Shown here: one piece after another, positions 1 to 14,000 of the stretch
How the letters are laid out: the number at the start of each line of letters is the position of its first letter
How positions within the stretch are numbered: the first letter of the stretch is position 1
Assembly: GCA_047967505.1 (NCBI GenBank)
Contig: CM106540.1
DNA length: 64,000 nt
Source of the DNA: Dipteris shenzhenensis
Taxonomy: Eukaryota > Polypodiophyta > Polypodiopsida > Gleicheniales
Direction: 5' to 3' (one strand)
Translations under genes and position numbers: made by a program
Notes under the pieces: model-generated
The model's input: only the letters and a program-made list of their open reading frames with translations
Told to the model about the DNA's origin: nothing
Database searches by the model: none

Positions 1-840
1 CCTTCCCCTCGCCCCCCCTCCTTCCCCAAAATCCCCCTCCCCCTCCCCCTCCCCCTCCCCTCCCGCTACCCTTCCCCCTCTCCCGTCCTAACCTCTTCCT
101 CCCCTACCCCTTTTTCCCCCTACCCCCTTTTAACCTTCCCCCCTTTTCCCCACCCCCCTTGGCGACCCCCCCAACCCTTCCACCCTCTTCCCCACTCTCC
201 CTTTGGCCCCCTCTCAACCCTCCCTCCCTCCTTGGCGACACCCCCCCTTCACCCGGGCTGGCCGCCAGCCCCCCCTCCTTCACTCTTTCCCACCCCCCCT
301 CCTCTCACCCATCCCCCCCCTCTTCACCCTCCCTCCTCTCACCCATCCCCCCCCTCCTCTCACCCATCCCCCCCCCTCTTCACCCCCCCCCTCTTCACCC
401 TCCCCCCCCTCAGCCGCTCCCCGCCCCTCCCCCCCTCAGCCGCGCCCCCACCCTCCCCCCCCCCTTCACTACCCGCCAGCCCCCCCCCCTCTTCACCCTC
501 CCCCCCCTTCGCAACCCCTCCCCCTCCCTGGGCTGGCGGCCGCGGCCGCCAGCCCCCCCCCTCTTCACCCTCCCCCCCCCTCCCCCCCTCAGCCGCGCCC
601 CCCTCCTCCCCCCCTCAGCCGCTCCCCGCCCCCCCTCTCAGCCGCTCCCCCCCCCTCTCAGCCGCCAGCCTCCCTTCCCACCCGCTTCCCTCCCACCCGC
701 CGCGCCAGCGTCCCCTCCCACCCCCTTCCCTCCCACCCACCTCCCTCTTCGCCCCTTCCTCCCCTCCCTTCCTCCTCCCTCCCCTCCCACCCTCTTCCTC
801 CCCTCCCTTCCTCCTCCCTCCCCTCCCTCCCCTCCCCTGA
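1..840. repeat. C/T-rich low-complexity tract
   Basis: Almost pure C and T on the plus strand, with short recurring blocks such as CCCCCCTCTTCACCCT, CCCCTCAGCCGC and CTCCCACCC. The minus strand is correspondingly G-rich with many G runs. Proline/serine/leucine-rich open frames exist in all three plus frames, which is what composition alone produces, so I call no gene. Confidence 0.9.
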
Positions 841-1623
841 ACCTTTCTCTCTCTAGTTTCTCTCTTTTCAAATTTTAAAAAAGAAACTAGAAAAAAAAGT
901 TTGCAAGTACCTGAAAAAAGTTTGTAAGTTTGCTCTTTCTTGCTTTCTTGCTCTTCCTTCCTTGCTCTCTTGATCGTCCTTGCTTTCTTGCTTTCTTGCT
1001 TCAGTGAATGAAATGAGTGGAGAATGAATGAAGAAGGAAGACTATATATAAGAAAAATTAGGTTTTCCTCCTCCTCTCCTATTGGCTTTCCATTCCTCCC
1101 CTCTCTCCTATTGGCTTTTCATTTATCTCCTCTCCCATTGGCTCCCATTACTCCCCCTCTCCTATTGAACCCCCATCCCTCATCCATTAGCCCTCTTCCC
1201 ATCCATCCATTTCTTCTTCCTCCCCATTGCCACCACTCCCATCCCACATTTCCACCAAGTCCCATACTCCTCCCATTTCCCAAAATCCCATATTTCCCCA
1301 TCTCACCCTCCTCTTTTTCATCCCCTATTAGCTTCCTCACTCATTTCACTCCCTTATTAGCCTACTCCCCTATTACCTTCCCCTCTCCCATTCCATTCTT
1401 CCCTCCCCACTCTCACTTCCACTTCCCATTACTCACTTGCCATTTAAAAACTATTAATATATTATTATACTATTTTTTATACTTATTATCATACACCCTT
1501 ATTACTTCCCTATCCTATTCCACTCCTCCCTCCTCATTCCCACTTCCACTTCCCATTACTCACTTGCTATACACATTTGCAAACTATTAATATATTATTA
1601 CATGATTTTTTATACTATTTGTA
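841..1623. repeat. Pyrimidine-rich spacer with a duplicated block
   Basis: Short CTTGCTTTCTTGC-like repeats lie near 930-1000. CCTATTGGC motifs recur from about 1078 to 1170. A block beginning near CACTTCCACTTCCCATTACT and running through TATTAATATATTATTA occurs twice at an offset of about 126 bp (roughly 1385-1480 and 1511-1610). No credible coding region; the open frames are compositional. Confidence 0.7.
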
Positions 1624-1855
1624 AACTTACATATGGGCAAAATCACAGGTGTCAAAGCGATCCTATTGTGGTCATACAACAACTGTGCTTTTATTCAAGG
1701 GCATATTTATCCTCATCAACAAGCTTATTTACTCAAGGTATGAAGTGCATAATTTGTGCACTAGGTGTTTACTTTGTGCCAAAATTGTTTGCCACACACA
1801 CACACACATATACATATACCGAGAATTTTCTAATATTATCGCATCTACATTTCTC

Positions 1856-4800
1856 CAATGGGCACAAAACCTTGTACACTCCTCAACCTAGGTCTTATTG
1901 ACTTGCATACAAAGTGGTGCACCCATCTCATAAGTACTTGTTCGGATAACACACCTCCTATGTATTTTATGACGATTGTGCATAACACTAGCAACAAAAT
2001 GGTGTATCATGTGAGACAGACTATGCAAATCATATCCAATGGACACAAGACTTTACACGTTCCTCAACCTAGGCAGTATTGACTTGTGTGCAAAGTGGCA
2101 TCCCCATCCGATAAGTACTTGTTTGAAAAATACACCTACGATCGTGTTTTTTGACGATTGTGCATGACACTAAGGCAACAATGGTGTTTTATGCTTGATC
2201 GACAATGCAAAGCATATCCGATGGGCACAATACTTTGCACACACCTTCAACTAGGTAGAATCGACTTACATGCAAAGTGGCATGCCCATCCCATAAGTGC
2301 TTGATCCTATAACATACCTAGCAACGTGTTTTTTGACGGATGTGTATGACACTAAAGTAAAAATAGTATTTAATGCTCGATCGACCATGCAAAGGATATC
2401 CGATGGGCACAAAAATTTTCGTACGCCTCAACCTAGGTGGTATTGAAATGTTCTCAATGAGGCACACCCATCCGATAAGTACTTGGTCAGATAACACACC
2501 TAATGGCGTGTTTTTTTGCGAATGTGCATGTCATTAGGGAAAAAATGATGTATAATGCGTGATCGACCATGCAAATCATATCCGATGGTGACAATACTTT
2601 GCACGCACCTCAACGTAGTTAAAACAGACTTGCGTGCAAAGTGGAGCCCCCATATGATAAATATTTATTTGAATAACACACCTATGGCCGTGTTTTTATA
2701 TGGTTGTGCATGACACTAAGGCAAAAACAGTGTGTTATGCTTGATCGACAATGCAAAGCATATCCGATGGGCACGACACTTTGCACACACCTTCAACTAG
2801 GTGGAATTGACTTACATGCAAAGTGGCACGCCCATCGCATAAGTGCTTGATCAGATAACACACCTAGCAGCGTGTTTTTTTACGAATGTGCATGGCACTA
2901 AGGCAAAAATGGAATTTAATGCTCGATCGACCATGCAAAGCATATCCGATGGGCACGATACTTTGCACACACCTTAAACTAGGTGGAATTGACTTACATG
3001 CAAAGTGGCATTCCCATCGCATAAGTGCTTGATCGGATAACACACCTAGCAGCGTGTTTTTTTACGGATGTGCATGGCACTAAGGCAAAAATGGTATTTA
3101 ATGCTCGATCGACCATGCAAAGCATATCCGATGGGCATAATACTTTTCCTATACCTCAACCTAGTTGTTATTTAAATGTTGTCAAAGAGGCACACCCATC
3201 CGATAAGTACTTGGTCAGATAACATACCCAAGGGCGTGTTTTTTTGCGGATGTGCATACCACTAGGGAAAAAACGGTGTATAATGTGTGATCGACCATGC
3301 AAATCATATCCGATGGTGACAATACTTTGCACGCACCTCAATGTAGTTAAAACGGACTTGCGTGCAAAGTGGAGCCCCCATCTGATAAGTACTTATTTGA
3401 ATAACACACCTATGGCCGTGTTTTTATATGGTTGTGCATGACACTAAGGCAAAAACGGTGTGTTATGCTTGATCAACCATGCAAATCATATCCGAAGGTG
3501 ACAATACTTTGCACACACCTCAACCTAGTTGAAACAGACTTGCGTGCAAACTAGAGCCCCCATCCGATAAGTACTAGTTTGAATAACACATCTAGGACTG
3601 CGTTTTTTTACGAATGTGCATGACACTAAGACAAAAACGGTGTTTTATGCTTGATCGACAATGCAAAGCATATCCGATGGGCACAATACTTTGCACACAC
3701 CTTCAACTAGGTATAATAGACTTACATGCAAAGTGGCACGCCCATCCCATAAGTGCTTGATCAGATAACATACCTAGCAGCGTGTTTTGACGGATGTGCA
3801 TGACACTAGAGTAAAAATAGAATTTAATGCTCGATCGACCATGCAAAGGATATCTGATGGGCACAAAACTTTTCGTACGCCTTAACCTAGGTGGTATTGA
3901 AATGTTCTCAATGAGGCACACCCATCCGATAAGTACTTGGTCAGATAACACCTAATGGTGTGTTTTTTTGCGAATGTGCATATCATTAGGGAAAAAATTA
4001 TGTATAATGCGTGATCGACCATGCAAATCATATCCGATGGTGACAATACTTTGCACACACCTCAACGTAGTTAAAACAAACTTGCGTGCAAAGTGGAGGC
4101 CCCATCTCATAAGTATTTATTTGAATAACACACCTATGGCCGTGTTTTTATATGGTTGTGCATGACACTAAGGCAAAAACAGTGTGTTATGCTTGATCGA
4201 CAATGCAAAGCATATCCGATGGGCACGATACTTTGAACACACCTTCAACTAGGTGGAATTGACTTACATGCAAAGTGGCACGCCCATCGCATAAGTGCTT
4301 GATCAGATAACACACCTAGCAGAGTGTTTTTTTACGGATGTGCATGGCACTAAGGCAAAAATGGAATTTAATGCTCGATCGACCATGCAAAGCATATCCG
4401 ATGGGCACGATACTTTGCACACATCTTCAACTAGGTGGAATTGACTTACATGCAAAGTGGCATTCCCATCGCATAAGTGCTTGATTGGATAACACACCTA
4501 GCAGCGTGTTTTTTTACGGATGTGCATGGCACTAAGGCAAAAATGGTATTTAATGCTCGATCGACCATGCAAAGCATATCCGATGGGCATAATACTTTAC
4601 CTATACCTCAACTTAGGTCGTATTAAAATGTTGTCAAAGAGGCACACCCATCCGATAAGTACTTGGTCAGATAACATACCTAAGGGCGTGTTTTTTTGCG
4701 GATGTGCATACCACTAGGGAAAAAACGGTGTATAATGCGTGATCGACCATGCAAATCATATCCGATGGTGACAATACTTTGCACACACCTCAACCTAGTT

Positions 4801-7800
4801 GAAATAGACTTGAGTGCAAACTGGAGCCCCCATCCGATAAGTACTAGTTTGAATAACATACCTAGGACCGTGTTTTTTCATGGTTGTGCATGACACCAAG
4901 GCAAAAACGGTGTTTTATGCTTGATCGACAATGCAAAGCATATCCGATGGGCACAATACTTTGCACACACCTTCAACTAGGTGGAATTAACTTACATGCA
5001 AAGTGGCACGCCCATCGCATAAGTGCTTGATCAGATAACACACCTAGCAGCGTGTTTTTTTACGGATGTGCATGGCACTAAGGCAAAAATGGTATTTAAT
5101 GCTCGATCAACCATGCAAAGCATATCCGATGGGCACAATACTTTGCACACACCTTTAACTATGTGGAATTGACTTACATGCAAAGTGGCACTCCCATCCC
5201 ATAAGTGCTTGATTGGATAACATACCTATGAGCGTGTTTTTTTACGGATGTGCATGACACTAGAGCAAAAATAGTATTTAATGGTCGATCGACCATGCAA
5301 AGCATATCCGATGGGCACAATACTTTGCACACACCTTCAACTAGGTGGAATTGACTTACATGAAAAGTGGCACGCCCATCGCATAAGTGCTTGATCAGAT
5401 AACACACGTAGAAGTGTGTTTTTTAACGGATGTGCATGGCACTAAGGCAAAAATGGTATTTAATGCTCGATTGACCATGCAAAGCATATCCGATTGGCAC
5501 GATACTTTGCACACACCTTCAAATAGGTGGAATTGACTTACATGCAAAGTGGCATTCCCATCGCATAAGTGCTTGATCGGATAACACACCTAGCAGCGTG
5601 TTTTTTTACGGATGTGCATGGCACTAAGGCAAAAATGGTATTTAATGCTCGATCGACCATGCAAAGCATATCCGATGGGTATAATACTTTTCCTATACCT
5701 CAACTTAGGTCGTATTAAAATGTTGTCAAAGAGGCACACCCATCTGATAAGTACTTGGTGAGATAACATACCTAAGGGCGTGTTTTTTTGCGGATGTGCA
5801 TACCACTAGGGAAAAAACGGTGTATAATGCGTGATCAACCATGCAAATCATATCCGATGGTGACAATACTTTGCACACACCTCAACCTAGTGGAAACGGA
5901 ATTGCGTGTAAACTGGAGCCCCCATCCGATAAGTACTAGTTTGAATAATACACCTAGGACCGTGTTTTTTCATGGTTGTGCATGACACCAAGGCAAAAAC
6001 GGTGTTTTATGCTTGATTGACAATGCAAAGCATATCTGATGGGCACAATACTTTGCACACACCTTCAACTAGGTAGAATCAACTTACATGCAAAGTGGCA
6101 CGCCCATCCCATAAGTGCTTGATTGGATAACATACCTAGCAGCGTGTTTTTTGACGGATGTGCATGACACTAGAGTAAAAATAGTATTTAATACTCGATT
6201 GACCATGCAAAGGATATCTGATGGGCACAATACTTTGCACACACTTTCAACTAGGTAGAACCAACTTACATGCAAAGTGGCACGCCCATCCCATAAGTGC
6301 TTGATTGGATAACATACCTAGCAGCGTCTTTTTTGACGGATGTGCATGACACTAGAGTAAAAATAGTATTTAATGCTCGATTGACCATGCAAAGGATATC
6401 TAATGGGCACACTACTTTGCACACACTTTCAACTAGGTGGAATTGACTTACATGCAAAGTGGCATTCCCATCGCATAAGTGCTTGATCGGATAACACACC
6501 TAGGAGCGTGTTTTTTTACGGATGTGCATGGCACTAAGGCAAAAATGGTATTTAATGCTCGATCGACCATGCAAAGGATATCCGATGGGCATAATACTTT
6601 TCTCATACCTCAACCTAGGTGGTATTAAAATGTTGTCAAAGAGGCACACCCATCCGATAAGTACTTGGTCAGATAACATACCTAAGGGCGTGTTTTTTTA
6701 CGGATGTGCATACCACTAGGAAAAAACGGTGTATAATGCGTGATCGACCATGCAAATCATATCCGATGGTGACAATACTTTGCACACACCTCAACCTAGT
6801 TGAAATAGACTTGAGTGCAAACTGGAGCCCCCATCCGATAAGTACTAGTTTGAATAACATACCTAGGACCGTGTTTTTTCATGGTTGTGCATGACACCAA
6901 GGCAAAAATGGTGTTTTATGCTTGATCGACAATGCAAAGCATATCCGATGGGCACAATACTTTGCACACACCTTCAAATAGGTGGAATTAACTTACATGC
7001 AAAGTGGCACGCCCATCGCATAAGTGCTTGATCAGATAACACACCTAGCAGCGTGTTTTTTTACGGATGTGCATGGCACTAAGGCAAAAATGGTATTTAA
7101 TGCTCGATCAACCATGCAAAGCATATCCAATGGGCACAATACTTTGCACACACCTTTAACTAGGTGGAATTGACTTACATGCAAAGTGGCACGCGCATCC
7201 CATAAGTGCTTGATTGGATAACATACCTATCAGCGTGTTTTTTTACGGATGTGCATGACACGAGCAAAAATAGTATTTAATGGTCGATCGACCATGCAAA
7301 GCATATCCGATGGGCACAATACTTTGCACACACCTTCAACTAGGTGGAATTGACTTACATGAAAAGTGGCACGCCCATCGCATAAGTGCTTGATCAGATA
7401 ACACACGTAGAAGTGTGTTTTTTAACGGATGTGCATGGCACTAAGGCAAAAATGGTATTTAATGCTCGATTGACCATGCAAAGCATATCCGATTGGCACG
7501 ATACTTTGCACACACCTTCAACTAGGTGGAATTGACTTACATGCAAAGTGGCATTCCCATCGCATAAGTGCTTGATCGGATAACACACCTAGCAGCGTGT
7601 TTTTTTACGGATGTGCATGGCACTAAGGCAAAAATGGTATTTAATGCTCGATCGACCATGCAAAGCATATCCGATGGGTATAATACTTTTCCTATACCTC
7701 AACTTAGGTCGTATTAAAATGTTGTCAAAGAGGCACACCCATCTGATAAGTACTTGGTGAGATAACATACCTAAGGGCGTGTTTTTTTGCGAATGTGCAT

Positions 7801-10800
7801 ACCACTAGGGAAAAAACGGTGTATAATGCGTGATCAACCATGCAAATCATATCCGATGGTGACAATACTTTGCACACACCTCAACCTAGTGGAAAGGGAC
7901 TTGTGTGTAAACTGGAGCCCCCATCCGATAAGTACTAGTTTGAATAATACACCTAGGACCGTGTTTTTTCATGGTTGTGCATGACACCAAGGCAAAAACG
8001 GTGTTTTATGCTTGATCGACAATGCAAAGCATATCTGATGGGCACAATACTTTGCACACACCTTCAACTAGGTAGAATCAACTTACATGCAAAGTGGCAC
8101 GCCCATCCCATAAGTGCTTGATTGGATAACATACCTAGCAGCGTGTTTTTTGACGGATGTGCATGACACTAGAGTAAAAATGGTATTTAATACTCGATTG
8201 ACCATGCAAAGGATATCTGATGGGCACAATACTTTGCACACACTTTCAACTAGGTAGAATCGATAAGCACTTGGTCAGATAACACACCTAATGGCGTGTT
8301 TTTTTGCGGATGTGCATATCATTAGGAAAAAAATGGTGTATAATGCATGATCGACCATGCAAATCATATCCGATGGTGATAATACTTTGCACGCACCTCA
8401 ATGTAGTTAAAACGGACTTGCGTGCAAAGTGGAGCCCCCATCTGATAAGTACTTATTTGAATAACACACCTATGGCCGTGTTTTTATATGGTTGTGCATG
8501 ACACTAAGGCAAAAACGGTGTGTTATGCTTGATCGACAATGCAAAGCATATCCGATGAACACAATACTTTGCACACACCTTCAACTAGGTGTAATTGACT
8601 TACATGCAAAGTGGCACGCCCATCGCATAAGTGCTTGATCAGATAACACACCTAGCAGCGTGTTTTTTTACGGATGTGCATGGCACTAAGGCAAAAATGG
8701 TATTTAATGCTCGATCGACCATGCAAAGCATATCCGATGGGCACCACACTTTGCACACACCTTCAAACTTGTGGAATAGACTTACATGCAAAGTGGCACG
8801 CCCATCCCATAAGTGCTTGATCGGATAACATACCTAGCAGCGTGTTTTTTGACGGATGTGCATGACACTAGAGTAAAAAAAGTATTTAATGCTCGATCGA
8901 CCATGCAAATGATATCCGATGGGCACAAAACTTTTTGTACAGCTCAACCTAGGTGGTATTGAAATGTTCTCAATGAGGCACACCCATCCGATAAGTACTT
9001 GGTCAAATAACACACCTAATGGCGTGTTTTTTTGCGGATGTGCATATCATTAGGAAAAAAATGGTGTATAATGCGTGATCGACCATGCAAATCATATCCG
9101 ATGGTGACAATACGTTGCATGCACCTCAACGTAGTTGAAACAAACTTGCGTGCAAAGTGGATCCCCCATCTGATAAGTACTTATTTGAATATCACACCTA
9201 TGGCCGTGTTTTTATATGGTTGTGCATGACACTAAGGCAGAAACGGTGTGTTATGCTTGATCGACAATACAAAGCATATCCGATGAACACAATACTTTGC
9301 ACACACCTTCAACTAGGTGTAATTGACTTACATGCAAAGTGGCACGCCCATCGCATAAGTGCTTGATCAGATAACACACCTAGCAGCGTGTTTTTTTACG
9401 GATGTGCATGGCACTAAGGCAAAAATGGTATTTAATGCTCGATCAACCATGCAAAGCATATCGGATGGGCACGATACTTTGCACACATCTTCAACTAGGT
9501 GTAATTGACTCACATGAAAAGTGGCATTCCCATCGCATAAGTGCTTGATCGGATAACACACCTAGCAGCGTGTTTTTTTACGGATGTGTATGGCACTAAG
9601 GCAAAAATGGTATTTAATGCTCGATCGACCATGCAAAGCATATCCGATGGGCATAATACTTTTCTTATACCTCAAACTAGGTGGTATTAAAATGTTGTCA
9701 AAGAGGTACACCCATTCGATAAGTACTTGGTCAGATAACATACCTAAGGGCGTGTTTTTTTGCGGATGTGCATACCACTAGGGAAAAAACGGTGTATAAT
9801 GCGTGATCGACCATGCAAATCATATCCGATGGTGACAATACTTTGCACACACCTCAACCTAGTTGAAACAGACTTGCGTGCAAACTGGAGCCCCCATCCG
9901 ATAAGTACTAGTCTGAATAACACATCTAATACTGCGTTTTTTGACGAATGTGCATGACACTTAGACAAAAACGGTGTTTTATGCTTGATCGACAATGCAA
10001 AGCATATCCGATGGGAACAATACTTTGCACACACCTTCAACTAGGTAGAATCAACTTACATGCAAAGTGGCACGCCCATCCCATAAGTGCTTGATCATAT
10101 AACATACCTAGCAGCGTGTTTTTTGACGGATGTGCATGACACTAGAGTAAAAATAGTATTTAATGCTCGATTGACCATGCAAAGGATATCCAATGGGCAC
10201 AAAACTTTTTTTACGCCTCAACCTAGGTGGTATTGAAATGTTCTCAATGAGGCACACCCATCCGATAAGTACTTGGTCAGATAACACACCTAATGGCGTG
10301 TTTTTGTGCGAATGTGCATATCATTAGGGAGAAAATGGTGTATAATTCGTGATCGACTATGCAAATCATATCCGATGGTGACAATACTTTGCACACACCT
10401 CAACGTAGTTAAAACGGACTTGCGTGTAAAGTGGAGCCCCCATCTGATAAGTACTTATTTGAATAACACACCTATGGCCGTGTTTTTATATGGTTGTGCA
10501 TGACAGTAAGGCAGAAATAGTGTGTTATGCTTGATCGACAATGCAAAGCATATTGGATGGGCACAATACTTTGCACACACCTTCAACTAGGTGGAATTGA
10601 CTTACATGCAAAGTGGCATTCCCATCGCATAAGTACTTGATCGGATAACACACCTAGCAGCGTGTTTTTTTTATGGATGTGCATGACAGGAGCAAAAATA
10701 GTATTTAATGCTCGATGGACCATGCAAAGCATATCCGATGGGCACAAAACTTTTTGTACACCTCAACTAGGTGGAATTGACTTACATGCAAAGTGGCACC

Positions 10801-10928
10801 CGCATCCCATTAGTGCTTGATTGGATAACGTACCTAGTAGGCTCATGTTTTTTTACGGATGTGCATGACACTAGAGCAAAAATAGTATTTAATGCTTGAT
10901 TGACCATGCAAAGGATAACTTGGCATGT
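1856..10928. repeat. 182-bp tandem satellite array (about 50 monomers)
   Basis: The anchor TATCCGATGG recurs at 2219, 2401, 2583, 2765, 2947, 3129, 3311, 3493 and 3675, exactly 182 bp apart, and continues with 180-182 bp spacing to about 10733. The first two units (anchors near 1856 and 2037) are more diverged and the last decays near 10925. Monomers fall into recognisable variants after the anchor: ggcacaatactttgcacac (commonest), ggtgacaatactttgc, ggcataatactttt and ggcacaaaacttttt. The many 60-77 aa open frames repeat with the same period and are shadows of the repeat. Monomer length and head-to-tail order fit plant centromeric or knob satellites; that role is inference. Confidence 0.95.
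4430..8260. repeat. Multi-monomer duplication inside the satellite (offset about 2.0 kb)
   Basis: Roughly 4430-6258 and 6432-8260 share the same order of monomer variants at an offset of 1999-2002 bp, which is 11 monomers. Private variants match between the copies: GATTGGCACG at 5491 and 7490, the spacer acgtagaagtgtg at 5405 and 7405, ggaattaac at about 4983 and 6984, and a GATCAACC variant at 5105 and 7106. This indicates amplification of a multi-monomer block, either a young higher-order repeat or one unequal crossover. Confidence 0.8.
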
Positions 10929-11074
10929 CCATCTGATTGATCGGATAACTTCTCCCACTAATAAATTAAGTACTAATTAGAAATTATAATAAATAAGTAG
11001 ATTATTAAAAAGAGACTAATATTTATGTAATTGTTGCCACTGCAGCTTGCTTGCGAAGGACTCTCACAAAGGAG

Positions 11075-14000
11075 ATGGCTATAGATTTTGTTCCAGGGAT
11101 GGATGTGATTTTATGTAGCAAAAGAGAAGTAGTTGCATTTGCTACAATCCATGATAGTGATCCCAATTCACTTTGCCACTTTCGAAGACTTGGCGAAGAT
11201 AAGGTAGCAGTTACTGTATCAAAGATTCTTAGCGCACATGTTGAGCTAAAGTATAAATGTGGAGATATGGAAACACTTGGAGATGTTATGCCCTACAATA
11301 CATCCAACAAATCATTTATAGCATGGGACAAAGATGAGACTTATGCAACAGACATTATCAAGAATACAAAGTGCACCACCTTGGATTTTACTATAGGGGA
11401 CATTTTACAAATGAGATCATTTGCAAATAAGATTGTAGCAGAAGGTGAAGTATTGGGATTTGAACAAGTGGAGCAATGGTCATTTGCGCAGATGAGGATT
11501 CTAAAAGTCACTGATGATGGTATGGTTGATAACATAACATCCTTATGTGATCCCTACTATGAGGTAGGCAAGAATATGAGATGGAGCATGCAATTTTTAA
11601 ACATGAGAAAGAGGCACGTGGTTTTCAATGATAAAGACAACGCATACTACAATATCAAAGGACCTAAAAAGTGTGCCCATGTGCCAGGCTCTATCACTTC
11701 AAATGTGGATGATTTCAATATACTCAATTATAGAAGTGACATCTTATCTGGAGTGGATGAGTTCATTGGTTCCAAGAAACAAAATGATTTTAGAAGCGAA
11801 GCCTTATCTGGGGTGGATGAATTCTTGCACAGTGAGAAGGGCAAAGGTTTCAATAGCGATGTCTTGTCAAGTGTGGATGAGTTCATGCATATTAACAAAC
11901 CTGGTGTCAATCAAGGTTGTGGATTTGTGAAAGCCATGCAAGATGTCCCAATGAGTGATGTTCTCTCAGGAGTGGAAGAGTTTCAAGGTTCTCAATACTC
12001 TCGTAGAATATTGAATTCATTGAATGGTCCTAAGAGTATGTTAAAAACGAGGATGAGATCAACAGAGGATTATTCAGTATTTAACTTTGATTGTGATATG
12101 AACAAGGATGCAACGACCAATCATGGATGCTTGGTTACAAACAAATGTGAGGAGAAGAAGTGCATAAATACAGATAACAATGTGCACGAGGAACGAAAAC
12201 GGTCATACATATGCATGAAGAGAAAGAGAATCCAGGCAGATCCACAAAAGCAACCAAAGAGGAAGAGAGTAATGAAGGAGGAGAACATGTTAAATGCATT
12301 GGGATATCTATGTTGCAAGCGAAGATGTATGCGCTTCATTGATCTTGCAGACATCAGGGAATGTAGAGGACACGTGTGGCAAAGAAGGGGAAGCGAAAGA
12401 AATGAATACCTTCTCACAAGTCTCTCTTGCTTTCTTCAGAATGGCAATAAAAGACTAAGTTCAAGACAAAAGGTAAAACCTCTCGTAAATGGAAAAAGGA
12501 TTTGCAATAAGGCATATCACAATATTACTGGATTATCCCATGGTACATATTGGGATTTAGTCACCAAGGCAAAGGGCGGCAACAAATTTAGCATTCACGG
12601 TAATAGAGGAAGGTCCAAATCAAGAATCTCAACTGTCAGGGCAGCAGCAATTTTGCAAGACTTCATACATGAAAATGCTTTGCCTCAACCCCATATATCT
12701 ACCAAACTCCCTAACGGTGATGCGATCACTGAAATGCACCTTCCAATGGGCTTGACAAAGCTCGAAGTATTTGACTCTATTGCAGAAAAGCAAAGGCAAA
12801 GAGGGGATGCCGTAGCTTCTTCTCATACTTTGTATACTCTTTGGAAGAAGAACTTTGGATATGTTAAAATCCCAAGGAGGCAAAAAATGTCAAAGTGCAA
12901 TGTCTGTGATGATTTAAAGCGAGCGATTGAGAGTGCAACATGTCCAAATCAAAGGGAATTATACAAAAAAAACTGAAAATCTCATCATGACCTTATTCGA
13001 CATTCCAGACAAAAATATGCATTTTGGAAGGAGCAAGCTATTTCGCATCCTGATGACTACATGTGCCTTATTGTAGATGGCATGGATCAGAATACAACAA
13101 CATTGCCTCGTTTTGTTGCCACTCCACCTAAATTACAAGGAAAGCACTTTCTAAAGACACATCTATGTGGAGTGTTAGTGCATGGAATTAAGTTCTTTGC
13201 AGATATATGGATTGATTCCTTGCATCTACATGATAGCAATCAAGTTGTAACATCTATTATGAAGGCAATTCGCAATGTACATGCAGAAAAAGGTCGCCTG
13301 CCACCGACTTTGAGAATACAAGCTGATAATTGCTGGTGAGAAAATAAGAATGTACTCATGTTTGCATTCTGCTCCATGCTAGTTGCTCATCGAATCTTCA
13401 ATGAATGTGGATTTTTGTATGTTGGGCATACACATGAGGATATCGATCAGGTTTTTAGCACAGTCTCAAGGGAGCTTAAATGCAAGGATGTGGAGACAAT
13501 AGATGACTTGGTAAGAAGATGTGGCAGGCAAGTTGGTGGTCGTAAGGAAAGTACAGTATGTGAGAGGCTCGAAAGAATGTATGATTGGAAGAGCTTCATT
13601 CTACCTTTCATACAAACGGGTGGTGATGCATTGACAGGTCATACCAATCCACACTACTTTCGTTTTTTTTTTAAAGATGAAAAACCCGTAATGCAATGGC
13701 AACAGTATTCTCATGATACAAAATGGGAACCTGAAGAACCTTACAGTCTCTTAACTTCAATTCCCAGCAAGGAAAGGTATCCAACATGGGCTCCTATACA
13801 AGAATTTAATGAGAGGTCTAATTGTGAAATAGATGGATTAAAAGCATTTATTACATACAAAGAGGAAATGCTCCGGAGATATCCTGATTCGAAGCCTACT
13901 TGGAGAGAACACACTACCACTGTAATTAACAAGACACGAAATTTAATAAAGGACCTTGAGAGCATGCGAGGCTCAAAGGATGTCAAGGAAGAATGCAATA

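Noticed and set aside
159-878. Proline/serine/leucine-rich open frames of 200-240 residues
   Set aside because: C/T-only composition keeps all three plus frames open; there is no domain, complexity or codon signal.
2900-10503. Dozens of 60-77-residue open frames on both strands that look like a gene family
   Set aside because: They recur with the 182-bp satellite period and simply translate the monomer; there are no start-site or coding signals.
1856-10928. CRISPR-like or rDNA spacer array
   Set aside because: Monomers are contiguous and similar throughout with no unique spacers, and no rRNA sequence is nearby.
12974-13339. TGA recoding (selenocysteine or readthrough) in the transposase-like gene
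   Set aside because: One TGA replaces a probable Arg codon in a conserved motif and no recoding structure is apparent; mutation or splicing is simpler.
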